From Limnothrix sp. CACIAM 69d (GTDB taxonomy: Bacteria; Cyanobacteriota; Cyanobacteriia; CACIAM-69d), in NCBI GenBank assembly GCA_001913845.2, contig MKGP02000049.1, forward strand, positions 17,404 to 81,403: 64,000 bases of DNA, given 5' to 3'. This document shows, in pieces, positions 18,012 to 25,774 of the stretch. Positions within the stretch are counted from its first letter, which is position 1. Every line of letters starts with the position of its first letter. Under the pieces are notes generated by a model. The model saw nothing but the letters and a program-made list of their open reading frames with translations. It was not told where the DNA came from and did not search any database. A program made the position numbers and the translations under genes.

Positions 18012-18041
18012 ATCAGACAGCCAAACATCAGACAGCCATAG
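18012..18041. repeat. 15-bp direct repeat upstream of the CHAT gene
   Basis: The unit atcagacagccaaac at 18012-18026 is followed directly by atcagacagccatag at 18027-18041. An A-rich stretch with repeated gaacaa motifs follows to 18115. Confidence 0.8.
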
Positions 18042-18109
18042 GGTGGCAATGGAAAACAGCGAACAAAAGGAAAACGAACAAGCGAAAAGTGAATAAGAAC
18101 AACCAAAAA

Positions 18110-18238
18110 CCAAACTAGCTAAAACTTTTTTCGTCAGCTTCTCCGGATCAACCGTATGGTTCTGCGAAGGGAAAAGACAGGTAGATGCACCCTGACGATA
18201 TCTCAGCTCTCCGCCTTCGGGTGGGGAGCTTTTTTTTG
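18110..18238 (+). ncRNA. Candidate small RNA ending in a strong terminator
   Basis: A rho-independent terminator (18205-18237) lies on the plus strand, yet no plus-strand CDS precedes it; the gene to the left points the other way. This implies a short transcript starting somewhere in 18040-18150. I do not recognise a known RNA family, and the 5' end is a guess. Confidence 0.4.
18205..18237 (+). terminator. Rho-independent terminator with TTCG tetraloop
   Basis: Stem agctctccgcc / ggtggggagct (with wobble pairs) closes on ttcg and is followed by tttttttt. Confidence 0.85.
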
Positions 18239-18538
18239 CGATCACGCCCCATCGGACGATCAATTCAGATGATTGGTGGGTGATCAGTAGGTAATCACTG
18301 GGCAATCGGTGGCGATCACTGGGCGATCAACCTGGGTCGTTATTACCTTGGATCGCAACTTTCTGAATTGCAATTTCCCGAATAGCAATCCTTCAAGATC
18401 AGCCGCTTAAAAATCACCAGCCTTAAAATCATCAGCTTTTGATGGTCTGGGCATCGATGGGTAATCCATCCCGATCGGGCCCGATCGGGCAATTCCGACG
18501 ACTTCAACTCCAGATTGTCCGCCCGCCGACCCGACAGA

Positions 18539-18558
18539 CAAGGGGTTTAAACCCCTTG
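18539..18558. repeat. Perfect 20-bp palindrome of the dispersed family
   Basis: caaggggtttaaaccccttg is fully self-complementary. Relatives occur at 29288, 38008, 60178 and, degenerate, at 4191 and 5228. It lies just after the thiS stop in the otherwise gene-free stretch 17984-18566. Confidence 0.85.
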
Positions 18559-18566
18559 CCCCACCC

Positions 18567-18791
18567 TTAGCCACCACCCACGATCGTGACAATCTCCAGC
18601 CGATCGCCCTTCTGTAACGTGGTGCGCTCCCAGAACTGCCGATGCAAGATTTCACCGTTATATTCCACGGCCACCAAACGCGGATTTAGTCCCAATTGTG
18701 TCAAAAAATCCGGGAGCTGCGTGCCAGGAGCACAGTGGCGGGCTTCGCCATTCACCTGCAAGGCAATGGTTGAACTGGATAGCTCACTCAT
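18567..18791 (-). CDS. thiS: Sulfur carrier protein ThiS
   Basis: ThiS is a ubiquitin-fold sulfur carrier; its C-terminal Gly-Gly is adenylated and thiocarboxylated to supply sulfur for the thiazole of thiamine. The 74-residue product starts MSELSSSTIALQVNGEARHC and ends IVTIVGGG, with a beta-grasp pattern and the conserved LVAVEYNGEILHR. The ATG at 18791 fits family length; an upstream in-frame codon at 18815 is less likely. thiE is 154 bp upstream on the same strand. Confidence 0.93.
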   Translation of the reverse strand: MSELSSSTIALQVNGEARHCAPGTQLPDFLTQLGLNPRLVAVEYNGEILHRQFWERTTLQKGDRLEIVTIVGGG

Positions 18792-18902
18792 GAAGGATCC
18801 TCCAAAACGGCTCAAAGGGTCTGGATGTGTGGAAAGTTTGCGGCAATTGGGGCAACAGTCCCGGCGATCGGGTTGTGCCCCCCGTCCTGCCCAAGGGACT
18901 CA

Positions 18903-18962
18903 AGGGCTTGGAGTTAAAAGGCGCGAAGTTAGAAGGGCGCGAAGTTACAGGACGTGAAGTTG
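18903..18962. repeat. Degenerate 16-bp tandem array between thiE and thiS
   Basis: gcgcgaagtta occurs at about 18921 and 18937 and is followed by acgtgaagttgg at about 18952. The array overlaps the last codons of thiE, so the repeat encodes part of its C-terminus. Confidence 0.6.
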
Positions 18963-20006
18963 GGACAGTAAATATTGGGTGACTTGTTTGGGTTGCTCTG
19001 CGGCCATCAGGGCCCGCACCACGGCCACCCGTTGCGCACCGGCTTCCAAAACGGCCGGCAAGTTTTGGGCATCAATGCCCCCGATCGCAAACCAGGGAAC
19101 CGGCGACTTTTCCGCCGCAAAGGCCACATACTCCAACCCAGCGGCCGCCTTGCCCGCTTTGGTAGGGGTTTCATAGACGGGGCCCACGCCGATGTAATCA
19201 GCACCGCCCCGCAGGGCCCGCTCCATTTCAGCCGGGTTGGTGGTGGAGCAGCCAATGAGATATTCGGGCCCCAAAATCTGCCGGGCCGCTTCCAAGGGAA
19301 AATCCTGCTGACCCAAGTGAACTCCATCGGCCCCGACGGCGATCGCCACATCAACCCGATCGTTCACCAAAAACAGCGCCCCATAGTGATGGCACAAGTC
19401 GCAAAGTCGTTGGGCATTGGCCAAGCGCCGCCCATCGTCCTCGTTTTTGTCGCGATATTGCACGAGGGATAGCCCCCCCTTGAGGGCCTCTTCCACCACT
19501 TCAAACAGATATTCATGGGGTGAAGTGACCAAATAAAGCCGGGCGGCCGCCAATTGTTGGTGGCGGTTTCGTCCCTGCAAACGGCTCTCTAGGCTATAGG
19601 TTTGGTAGCGCAGTTGCTTGCAAGCTTGGGATAGTTCGGGGGACAGCAACTTGCCATATTCCTCGATCGAGCGGAGGGCTTCCTGCACGCGGCACAGGTT
19701 GGCCTGCAAAACGGCTTGAATGCTCGATCGGGTCTCTTCGTTGCTGTGGGTCAGGGTTGTGCCGGGATCGGCGGGGGTGTTGCGGGCCGATCGCATTTCA
19801 TCGCTGTGCCATTGGGCCAGTTCGTGGCGCATGGCTTTGCACTGTTCGGTGAGTTCGGCACTTTCTAGGCCAAACCGACACCATTCCTCCACAATCCGCA
19901 GCCCCTCCCGGGCCCGATCGAGGTTGGCATCCAAAATTCGCAAAACGGCCGATCGGGTCGATCGGGATTGAGAAGCCAGTCCCCGTTGTTCCATTGGTTC
20001 ACTCAT
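18945..20006 (-). CDS. thiE: Thiamine-phosphate synthase with N-terminal ThiD2-like domain
   Basis: The 353-residue protein joins two domains. The first (about 18-145, RILDANLDRAREGLRIVEEWCRF and LQANLCRVQEALRSIEEYGKL) matches the ThiD2-type domain found in front of ThiE in cyanobacteria and proposed to phosphorylate HMP-P. The second is a TIM-barrel ThiE (LVQYRDKNEDDGRRL, VNDRVDVAIAVGADGVHLGQQD, GCSTTNPAEMERA, GADYIGVGPVYETPTKAG, WFAIGGID) that joins HMP-PP to thiazole phosphate. It is followed by thiS. I see no TPP riboswitch in the leader. Confidence 0.95.
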   Translation of the reverse strand: MSEPMEQRGLASQSRSTRSAVLRILDANLDRAREGLRIVEEWCRFGLESAELTEQCKAMRHELAQWHSDEMRSARNTPADPGTTLTHSNEETRSSIQAVLQANLCRVQEALRSIEEYGKLLSPELSQACKQLRYQTYSLESRLQGRNRHQQLAAARLYLVTSPHEYLFEVVEEALKGGLSLVQYRDKNEDDGRRLANAQRLCDLCHHYGALFLVNDRVDVAIAVGADGVHLGQQDFPLEAARQILGPEYLIGCSTTNPAEMERALRGGADYIGVGPVYETPTKAGKAAAGLEYVAFAAEKSPVPWFAIGGIDAQNLPAVLEAGAQRVAVVRALMAAEQPKQVTQYLLSQLHVL

Positions 20007-20325
20007 GGTTTCGCCCTGCTCAACAAAACTTCCATCTACCGATATTCATCGGCCGTGCTAGCTTGGTTAGACTTTCGGCAGGCCCCTTGCCGGGCGATCG
20101 TCCCAGGATTGCAGTTCTGAAGAGTCTAGGGTATTTTCCTAGCTAAACCACGATCGCTCGATCGGGAATGCCCCTCGCTCCAGCCCAACCCACCACACAC
20201 CGGACTGACTGCATAAACCGTGAGCTGTCCTCCCAAAACAACGGTTCCCATCGGATGTTTTGATCGGACAGTCCCCCTTTGCGGCAGCAGTCTACTATCG
20301 AAACGCTGTATATCGGTCGTGAACA
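20007..20325. other. Gene-free gap between thiE and curT
   Basis: This 319-bp divergent intergenic region shows no repeat, hairpin or convincing small gene. A TACTAT hexamer at about 20291 could be the -10 of curT. Confidence 0.5.
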
Positions 20326-20745
20326 ATGGAACCCGAACTGCAAAAATCTGACTATGCCGACGCTGGCTCCGTAAGTGCCGAAAAAGGCGGTTCGCTAGCC
20401 CCGGCCAGTAGCGAAGAAGCAAGCAACGCTGAGTTTCAGCAAATCCTTGACCAAGTTTCTGACTTTTTGGCCAAACTGCCGGAATATATCGGCAAGTTCT
20501 ATGGCGAATACCGTCAGCCCGTAGTCACCGTCGCTCTGATTGTTTTCGCGCTGATTTCAGTGAAGATCCTGTTGGCCCTGTTGGGTGCAATCAACGAGAT
20601 CCCGCTGCTGTCGCCCACGTTCGAGCTGATTGGGGCCACCTACACCGGTTGGTTCATTTATCGCTACCTGCTGCGAGCCGAAAACCGTCAGGAACTCTCC
20701 AGCAAGATTGCAACCCTGAAGGGTCAGGTGTTGGGTCAAAAGTAG
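20326..20745 (+). CDS. curT: CURT1/CAAD-domain thylakoid curvature protein
   Basis: CurT proteins bend thylakoid membranes and influence photosystem II assembly. The 139-residue product has an acidic, disordered N-terminus (1-35), an amphipathic helix (FQQILDQVSDFLAKLPEYIGKFYGEYRQP), two TM helices (VVTVALIVFALISVKILLALLGAI and PTFELIGATYTGWFIYRYLL) and a C-terminal amphipathic helix (RQELSSKIATLKGQV). This is the CAAD architecture. It is followed by a strong hairpin terminator. Confidence 0.92.
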   Translation: MEPELQKSDYADAGSVSAEKGGSLAPASSEEASNAEFQQILDQVSDFLAKLPEYIGKFYGEYRQPVVTVALIVFALISVKILLALLGAINEIPLLSPTFELIGATYTGWFIYRYLLRAENRQELSSKIATLKGQVLGQK

Positions 20746-20886
20746 TTTCCTGGTTGGCCATGGAGATTGGGCAATCTCAGGCCGCGCCAGTTCCTATCGC
20801 TCGATCGCCCCTTGCCACGGGTGAGGTGTTTGATCGCAAACCGGTGCGGTATCGATCGCAACCCCAATTTTCGACCAAGACCGATG

Positions 20887-20925
20887 AAAGGGACAGCCCT
20901 GTGTGGTGCTGTCCCTTTTGATTGT
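20887..20925. terminator. Hairpin terminator between curT and the convergent gene
   Basis: An 11-bp perfect stem aaagggacagc / gctgtcccttt is followed by ttttgatt on the plus strand. It can serve curT and possibly also the convergent gene on the minus strand. Confidence 0.85.
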
Positions 20926-20937
20926 TGAAACCCCTAC

Positions 20938-22251
20938 CTAACTGGGCGCTAGGTGATTCCACTCGATCGCCGCATCCCGCAGGGCTTGATCAACGGTTTT
21001 TTCCTCTAGCAATGCCCCTTGGATGTTTTCATACAAAATTTGCTGAAGATCCTTCAGGTTTTTAATTGGGGGCAGCAACACGCGGGCGCTGGCGAGTTGG
21101 TCAGCGGCAATTTTGCGGGCTTGGTCGATCGCGCTGGCGTTGCCTTGGCGCGTTGCCTGGGCCAGGCTAGCCCGCAAGCTGGCCAGAGCACCTTGGGTGG
21201 AGGGCAACACGTTGGCAGCCTGGGCAAAGCTGAGCTGATGGCGATCGTCCGTTAAAAACAGGGCAAAATCGACGGCCGCTTCGGCCCGGGGCGATTTTTT
21301 GGGAATGGTGAGGTTCATCACGGCCACGCTGCGCACCCCAGAGGAACCAACCACTTGGGGAGCCGCCGCCGACAGGGCCGCGATCGAGGGGGCATTAGTC
21401 GCGATCGCATTCAAAAATTCAGGACTGGAACCCACCAGGGCCGATTCTCCCGCCTGATATAGCTCAATGCCGCGACGGTGGCCTTGGGTGAGGGCTTCTT
21501 GGGGTAACCAGCCCCGCCGAAACAGGTTCACCCAGTAGTTCACGGCGGCTCGCCCGGCGGCCGACTCAAAGGCGGCCCGCCCCCGATCGTCCACCAAGGT
21601 CACCCCCATTTGCACCAAAGCTTCCAGCACCTCGGCGGAATCATTGGGGGCAAAGGTGATGAAAAAGCCGTATTTACCAGTTTTTTCGCGCACCCGCTGG
21701 GCCAGCTCCGCCAAGTCTTCGTAGGTGGCGGGTGGCCGATCGATCCCGGCCTGTTCCAGGAGCGATCGGTTATAAATCGTCACCTTGGTGGTCAAGTACC
21801 AAGGCACGCCGAAGGGTTCGCCCCCGATCGCATTCGCTTGCCAAATGTTGGGCAAATAGCGCCTTTGAACGGCAGCAGGAACCCGATCGCCCAAGGTCAG
21901 CCAAGCCCCGCGTGCCGCCAGCCGGGAGGCGAAACTGGGGTTTAAATTCACCACATCCGGAGCCTGGCGGGCCGCCACCGCCGTCAGAATTTTGCTTTCC
22001 ATGGCGGCCCAGGGCACATCGAGCCAATTCACCCGCAGGCCCGATCGGGCCGATTCAAACTCCCCGATCGCCTGTTGGAAATAGTCCGTGAATTTGGGCT
22101 GGAGTTGCATCGTCCAAAATTGCAGCGCCGATGACGAACTCGATCGGCCACAGGCCGCCAGCCCGATCGCCGTGCCGCCAGCCAACTGCAAAAACGATCG
22201 ACGGCTCCACCCTCCGTGCGGCCCTCGCCGCTGCATCTTGGCCATCCCCAT
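20938..22251 (-). CDS. ABC-type sugar-binding lipoprotein with twin-arginine signal
   Basis: The 437-residue protein is a family 1 extracellular solute-binding protein: ALQFWTMQLQPKFTDYFQQAIGEFES, APDVVNLNPSFASRLAARGAWL, and a C-terminal MalE-like lobe (AEAAVDFALFLTDDRHQLSFAQAANVLPST). The signal WSRRSFLQLAGG is twin-arginine-like and is followed by a lipobox IGLAACG, so it may be exported folded and then lipidated. No permease or ATPase genes adjoin, so its transporter must be elsewhere. The sugar is unknown. Confidence 0.88.
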   Translation of the reverse strand: MGMAKMQRRGPHGGWSRRSFLQLAGGTAIGLAACGRSSSSSALQFWTMQLQPKFTDYFQQAIGEFESARSGLRVNWLDVPWAAMESKILTAVAARQAPDVVNLNPSFASRLAARGAWLTLGDRVPAAVQRRYLPNIWQANAIGGEPFGVPWYLTTKVTIYNRSLLEQAGIDRPPATYEDLAELAQRVREKTGKYGFFITFAPNDSAEVLEALVQMGVTLVDDRGRAAFESAAGRAAVNYWVNLFRRGWLPQEALTQGHRRGIELYQAGESALVGSSPEFLNAIATNAPSIAALSAAAPQVVGSSGVRSVAVMNLTIPKKSPRAEAAVDFALFLTDDRHQLSFAQAANVLPSTQGALASLRASLAQATRQGNASAIDQARKIAADQLASARVLLPPIKNLKDLQQILYENIQGALLEEKTVDQALRDAAIEWNHLAPS

Positions 22252-22302
22252 GGTGCTCTCTCCGAGTTTACACGGAATTTTGAAGCGATTTCCCGATCGC
22301 CG

Positions 22303-22523
22303 TCAATCGTGAAAACCTACGGCCAGCAAGATTTCTTTACCCTCGGGTATGGCGATCTTAAACGAAATTGGATACCATGCGTCGTAGTCCATGGTAGTGC
22401 TGAAACCATCGGCGTTTTCGGCTTTTTGAGCCATCCATTCCCTGCCTGCCAACCCATTTGGGGCCAAACAATTTCCCTGTTTGTGGATCCCTGATGGTTG
22501 CCCATCGCCCCCTTGACTGCCAT
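22303..22523 (-). pseudogene. Possible small frameshifted gene opposite the pilM leader
   Basis: An ATG at 22523 with taggag 8 bases upstream opens MAVKGAMGNHQGSTNREIVW. Downstream, a different frame reads like protein (MDYDAWYPISFKIAIPEGKE) and ends at 22303. The two halves would need one frameshift near 22430. This could be a decayed or frameshifted small gene, or chance. It fills most of the gap between the sugar-binding protein gene and pilM. Confidence 0.22.
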
Positions 22524-22550
22524 TTTCGGGTCTCCTAACTGTCCCCAACT

Positions 22551-23702
22551 ATGAACGCTGCTGGAAACTTGTTTGCCCCCTTAACCAACGCGATCGGCAG
22601 TCTCTTAGGAGGCGGTAAAAAAGGCATCGGCATCGAAATTTCACCCGAACGAATTAACCTGGTTCAACTTCAAAAAAAGGGCCAGAAATTTAAGCTCAAT
22701 ATTCTCTCTTCCGTGGAAGTTCCTGAAGGCGTGATTGAAGAGGGAGCGATTGTGGATCCCCCCGCCGCTGCCGAACTCATTCAGGCGGTGATTCAAGATA
22801 GCCGCGTCAAGGTGAAGGAAGTGGCCACGGCGATTCCGGGGCGCGAAACCGTGATTCGTTTGATTCCTGTGCCAGCGGAACTCAATGATGATGAATTGCG
22901 GCAATACATGAACCAGGAAGCGGGTCTTTATCTCCCTTTTCCTCGGGAAGAAGCGGATGTTGACTATCAAAAGCTCGGCTACTTCACCGATGAAGATGGC
23001 ATCGAAAAGGTGCAAGTGTTGCTGGTGGCCACACGTCGGGAGGTCACTGATGCTTATCTGGACACCTTTGAGCAGGCGGGGCTACGAATCAAGACCTTAG
23101 AAATCAGCAGCTTTGCCCTCATTCGCACCATCCGCGAACAGCTCCGGGGCTACGCTTCTAATCAGGCCGTGGTGCTGGTGGATATTCAGTTTGATAGCAG
23201 TGAAATTGCGATTGTGGTGGATGGCGTGCCGCAGTTTTCGCGAACAGTCCCGATCGGGACTTTGCAAATGCAAGAGGCCTTGAATCGGGCGATGAACACG
23301 CCCCCCAGCCGCAGCACGGACATGCTGATGGAGATGACCATTCCCATTTCGCAAATCGAGGCCGTGGGAGCGGCTTCGGGCACAACGGGTATGAGTCCCG
23401 GTTCGGTGGCGATCGTGAAGATGATGGGCGAGTTGGCCGATGAGTTGCGCCGATCGGTCGATTTCTACCTCAACCAAAGCGAGAATTTGGAAATTGCCCA
23501 GTTGATGTTGGCGGGGCCCGGCGCGGCGATCGGGGAAATTGATGAGTTTTTTACCCAACGGTTAAACGTGCCCGTGATGCGGGTTGACCCGATCGAATCC
23601 TTGGGTTTGGAGGCTGACAGCGACATCACCGAAGCCCAACGCGCCAGCTTGGGAGTCGTGTTAGGGTTGGGGCTGCGGAATGCACTCGATGACCGGGAAT
23701 AG
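22551..23702 (+). CDS. pilM: Type IV pilus assembly protein PilM
   Basis: PilM is an actin-like ATP-binding protein that sits under the inner membrane and binds the N-terminal tail of PilN. The 383-residue product shows GKKGIGIEISPERINLVQLQ (phosphate 1), VATAIPGRETVIRLIPVP, QAVVLVDIQFDSSEIAIVVDG (phosphate 2) and the C-terminal MLAGPGAAIGEIDEFF adenosine motif. It is first in pilM-pilN-pilO-pilQ, needed for pilus biogenesis, motility and DNA uptake. Confidence 0.96.
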   Translation: MNAAGNLFAPLTNAIGSLLGGGKKGIGIEISPERINLVQLQKKGQKFKLNILSSVEVPEGVIEEGAIVDPPAAAELIQAVIQDSRVKVKEVATAIPGRETVIRLIPVPAELNDDELRQYMNQEAGLYLPFPREEADVDYQKLGYFTDEDGIEKVQVLLVATRREVTDAYLDTFEQAGLRIKTLEISSFALIRTIREQLRGYASNQAVVLVDIQFDSSEIAIVVDGVPQFSRTVPIGTLQMQEALNRAMNTPPSRSTDMLMEMTIPISQIEAVGAASGTTGMSPGSVAIVKMMGELADELRRSVDFYLNQSENLEIAQLMLAGPGAAIGEIDEFFTQRLNVPVMRVDPIESLGLEADSDITEAQRASLGVVLGLGLRNALDDRE

Positions 23703-23923
23703 GGGGCCCTCGCACAGAACCACTGACATGCAGCCATTGACTCGCAAGGGTTGTTGCTGTTACCCCTGTTGGTTAATGTCGGTTCAACCGCTCAACCTCT
23801 GAATTGACCCATCGACTCCCTGCCCGATCGCCCCTTGTCGATCGTCCGCCCTTCTGCCCCGGGTGATGACCGAGCTGAATCCCGAGACTGCAAACCCCGA
23901 GCCACCCGACTGTTGCCCTCGCT

Positions 23924-24880
23924 ATGTATAGTCTCAACATCAACTTCCTGAAGGATCGCCCCGAGTACCAAACCGCCGGGGCCGGTAAAACAGCGGGTGC
24001 GGCTGTCGCCCAGGCGAGTAAGTTGCCGCTGATTTTGGGTGTGATGGTGGGTTTGGCGGTTCCGGCGGCCATCGGCGGATTCTGGGGCTATCTCCAACTC
24101 CAAAAAGCCGCCTTGGAACAGAGCCAAGCTGAGCTCAATAAAGACTTACAGGATCTGGAAGCGGAGCTGGCCAAAGCGGCCCAAGCCGAAGCGGAGATGA
24201 AGGCGATCGACCAGCTCACCCAAGGTTTGGTGGGGGTGTTCAGTCGCGTCAAGTCTTGGTCTGCCCTGCTGGGTGATTTGCGCGATCGACTGCCGGTGGG
24301 CGTGCAGATGACGGCCATCCGCGAGGTCGAAGACAAGAACGCTGCCACCGCCGCCGCCGCCAGCACCCCCAAGCCCAGCCCCGGTGCGGCCGCCGCCAGC
24401 ACGAGCAAATCCATTCGCCCCCCGAAAACCCTGACCATCGAGGGTTATGCCAACTCCCTGGAAGGGGTGGGCGAGTTTTTGCTGCTGCTGCAAAAGTCGC
24501 CCTTTTTGGATGCGGCCAAAACCCAGTTAGTGGGCAGCCAGGCGATCGATAACCCCGCCCAGATCGTCCAGGCGAACCAAGAGGTGCAAGATGGGATTGC
24601 CTATGTGCTAGCCGCGCCCCCGCCCACTGCGGCGGCCGCCGGTGGCCAAGTTAGAATCGTTGCGCCGAAAGTCATTAAGTACACGATTCAGTCGGCTTAC
24701 ACGACCAAGCCCGCCGAAGAGTTGCTGCCGGTGCTCGATCGCAACGGAGCCTCCGGCCTTGTGGTGCGCATCGAAACCATTCGCCGCATTTTGGCTGAAC
24801 AAGGCAAAACCCCCAACACCGGCCTCACCCCACCGGCCGGCGACAGCGAGCCTAAGGAGAATACCAACAATGGCGTTTAG
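23924..24880 (+). CDS. pilN: Type IV pilus assembly protein PilN
   Basis: PilN is a bitopic inner-membrane protein of the alignment complex. The 318-residue product begins MYSLNINFLKDRPEY, the conserved PilM-binding tail, followed by a TM helix (PLILGVMVGLAVPAAIGGFWGYL), a coiled coil (about 63-100) and a periplasmic ferredoxin-like domain. An Ala/Pro/Ser-rich insert near residues 140-165 and a C-terminal low-complexity tail make it longer than proteobacterial PilN of about 180-200 residues. It overlaps pilO by 11 bp. Confidence 0.94.
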   Translation: MYSLNINFLKDRPEYQTAGAGKTAGAAVAQASKLPLILGVMVGLAVPAAIGGFWGYLQLQKAALEQSQAELNKDLQDLEAELAKAAQAEAEMKAIDQLTQGLVGVFSRVKSWSALLGDLRDRLPVGVQMTAIREVEDKNAATAAAASTPKPSPGAAAASTSKSIRPPKTLTIEGYANSLEGVGEFLLLLQKSPFLDAAKTQLVGSQAIDNPAQIVQANQEVQDGIAYVLAAPPPTAAAAGGQVRIVAPKVIKYTIQSAYTTKPAEELLPVLDRNGASGLVVRIETIRRILAEQGKTPNTGLTPPAGDSEPKENTNNGV

Positions 24881-25646
24881 CGCACAGCAAGCGGTCACGG
24901 AACCCAGCGATCCCGTTGTTTTTGGGATTACCTTCACACCCACCATCCTCGGCGGTGTTGTGGCCGCCGTCGGGGTCATTGGCGGCGTGGCGCTCCTGAT
25001 TCAGGTGGTGATGCCCCAATACGAGGAATACAAAAAACTTGAAGAGGATGTGGCCACCAAACGAGAACGCCTGGAACAGGTGGCCGAAGAAAAACGCAAG
25101 GTGCAGCAAACCCTCGACAACTTACAGCGGGCCCGCGCCACCCAAGAGCAAGTGCTGGCCTTGTTTCCCGCCCCCACCACGGTTTCGGTGCTGCCGTTGG
25201 ATCTCAACCGGATTGTTTCCGAACAGTTTGGCCAAATCACCAAGCTGGAACCTGTCCCGGTCAAAAGTCCATCGGAAGAGATGGTCACCGATGGTTCTTG
25301 GGGCGATGCGGTCAACAGCAAAATTCGGCAACTGGTGCTGAAGGTGGGATTCGAGGCGGACTACGATCGCACCGGCAACATCCTACGCAACCTTGAGCGC
25401 TATCAGTCGATGCTGGCGATCGATGATTTGACCTCCGAGCTAAAACTCTCCAAGCAGGCGGTGCGGTTTGATGACAAAACTGGGCAGTTTGTCGCCCAAG
25501 GCGCGCCCCAGGTTCGGATTCAAACCAATTTTTCGTTAAAGGTGCTCCTACCACTCTCGGCTCGGGAGTTGGCCCAACAGGCCGCCGCCGAAGCCAACAA
25601 AGCAGGCGAAAACGCAGATAAACCGGAGGGCGAAGCACCCAAGTAA
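24870..25646 (+). CDS. pilO: Type IV pilus assembly protein PilO
   Basis: PilO pairs with PilN in the inner-membrane alignment complex. The 258-residue product has a short cytoplasmic N-terminus, one TM helix (ILGGVVAAVGVIGGVALLIQVV), a coiled coil (EYKKLEEDVATKRERLEQVAEEKRKVQQTLDNL) and a ferredoxin-like periplasmic domain. The ATG at 24870 lies inside the end of pilN and has aagga upstream; the longer open frame back to 24642 lies over pilN. Translational coupling with pilN is likely. Confidence 0.94.
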   Translation: MAFSAQQAVTEPSDPVVFGITFTPTILGGVVAAVGVIGGVALLIQVVMPQYEEYKKLEEDVATKRERLEQVAEEKRKVQQTLDNLQRARATQEQVLALFPAPTTVSVLPLDLNRIVSEQFGQITKLEPVPVKSPSEEMVTDGSWGDAVNSKIRQLVLKVGFEADYDRTGNILRNLERYQSMLAIDDLTSELKLSKQAVRFDDKTGQFVAQGAPQVRIQTNFSLKVLLPLSARELAQQAAAEANKAGENADKPEGEAPK

Positions 25647-25774
25647 TCGCCAGATTGGGGGCCGAGGGATCCGCAACATCATGATGTTCTGACTCGATCG
25701 CCCTGGCGAACACCCATTTTCCTTTCCCTAACCCCAACAACCACGATCGACAAAACAGCAGTGAGGAGCGAACG

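Noticed and set aside
20007..20325. TPP riboswitch ahead of thiE
   Set aside because: I could not find the conserved CUGAGA or the ACC-type TPP motifs on the minus strand.
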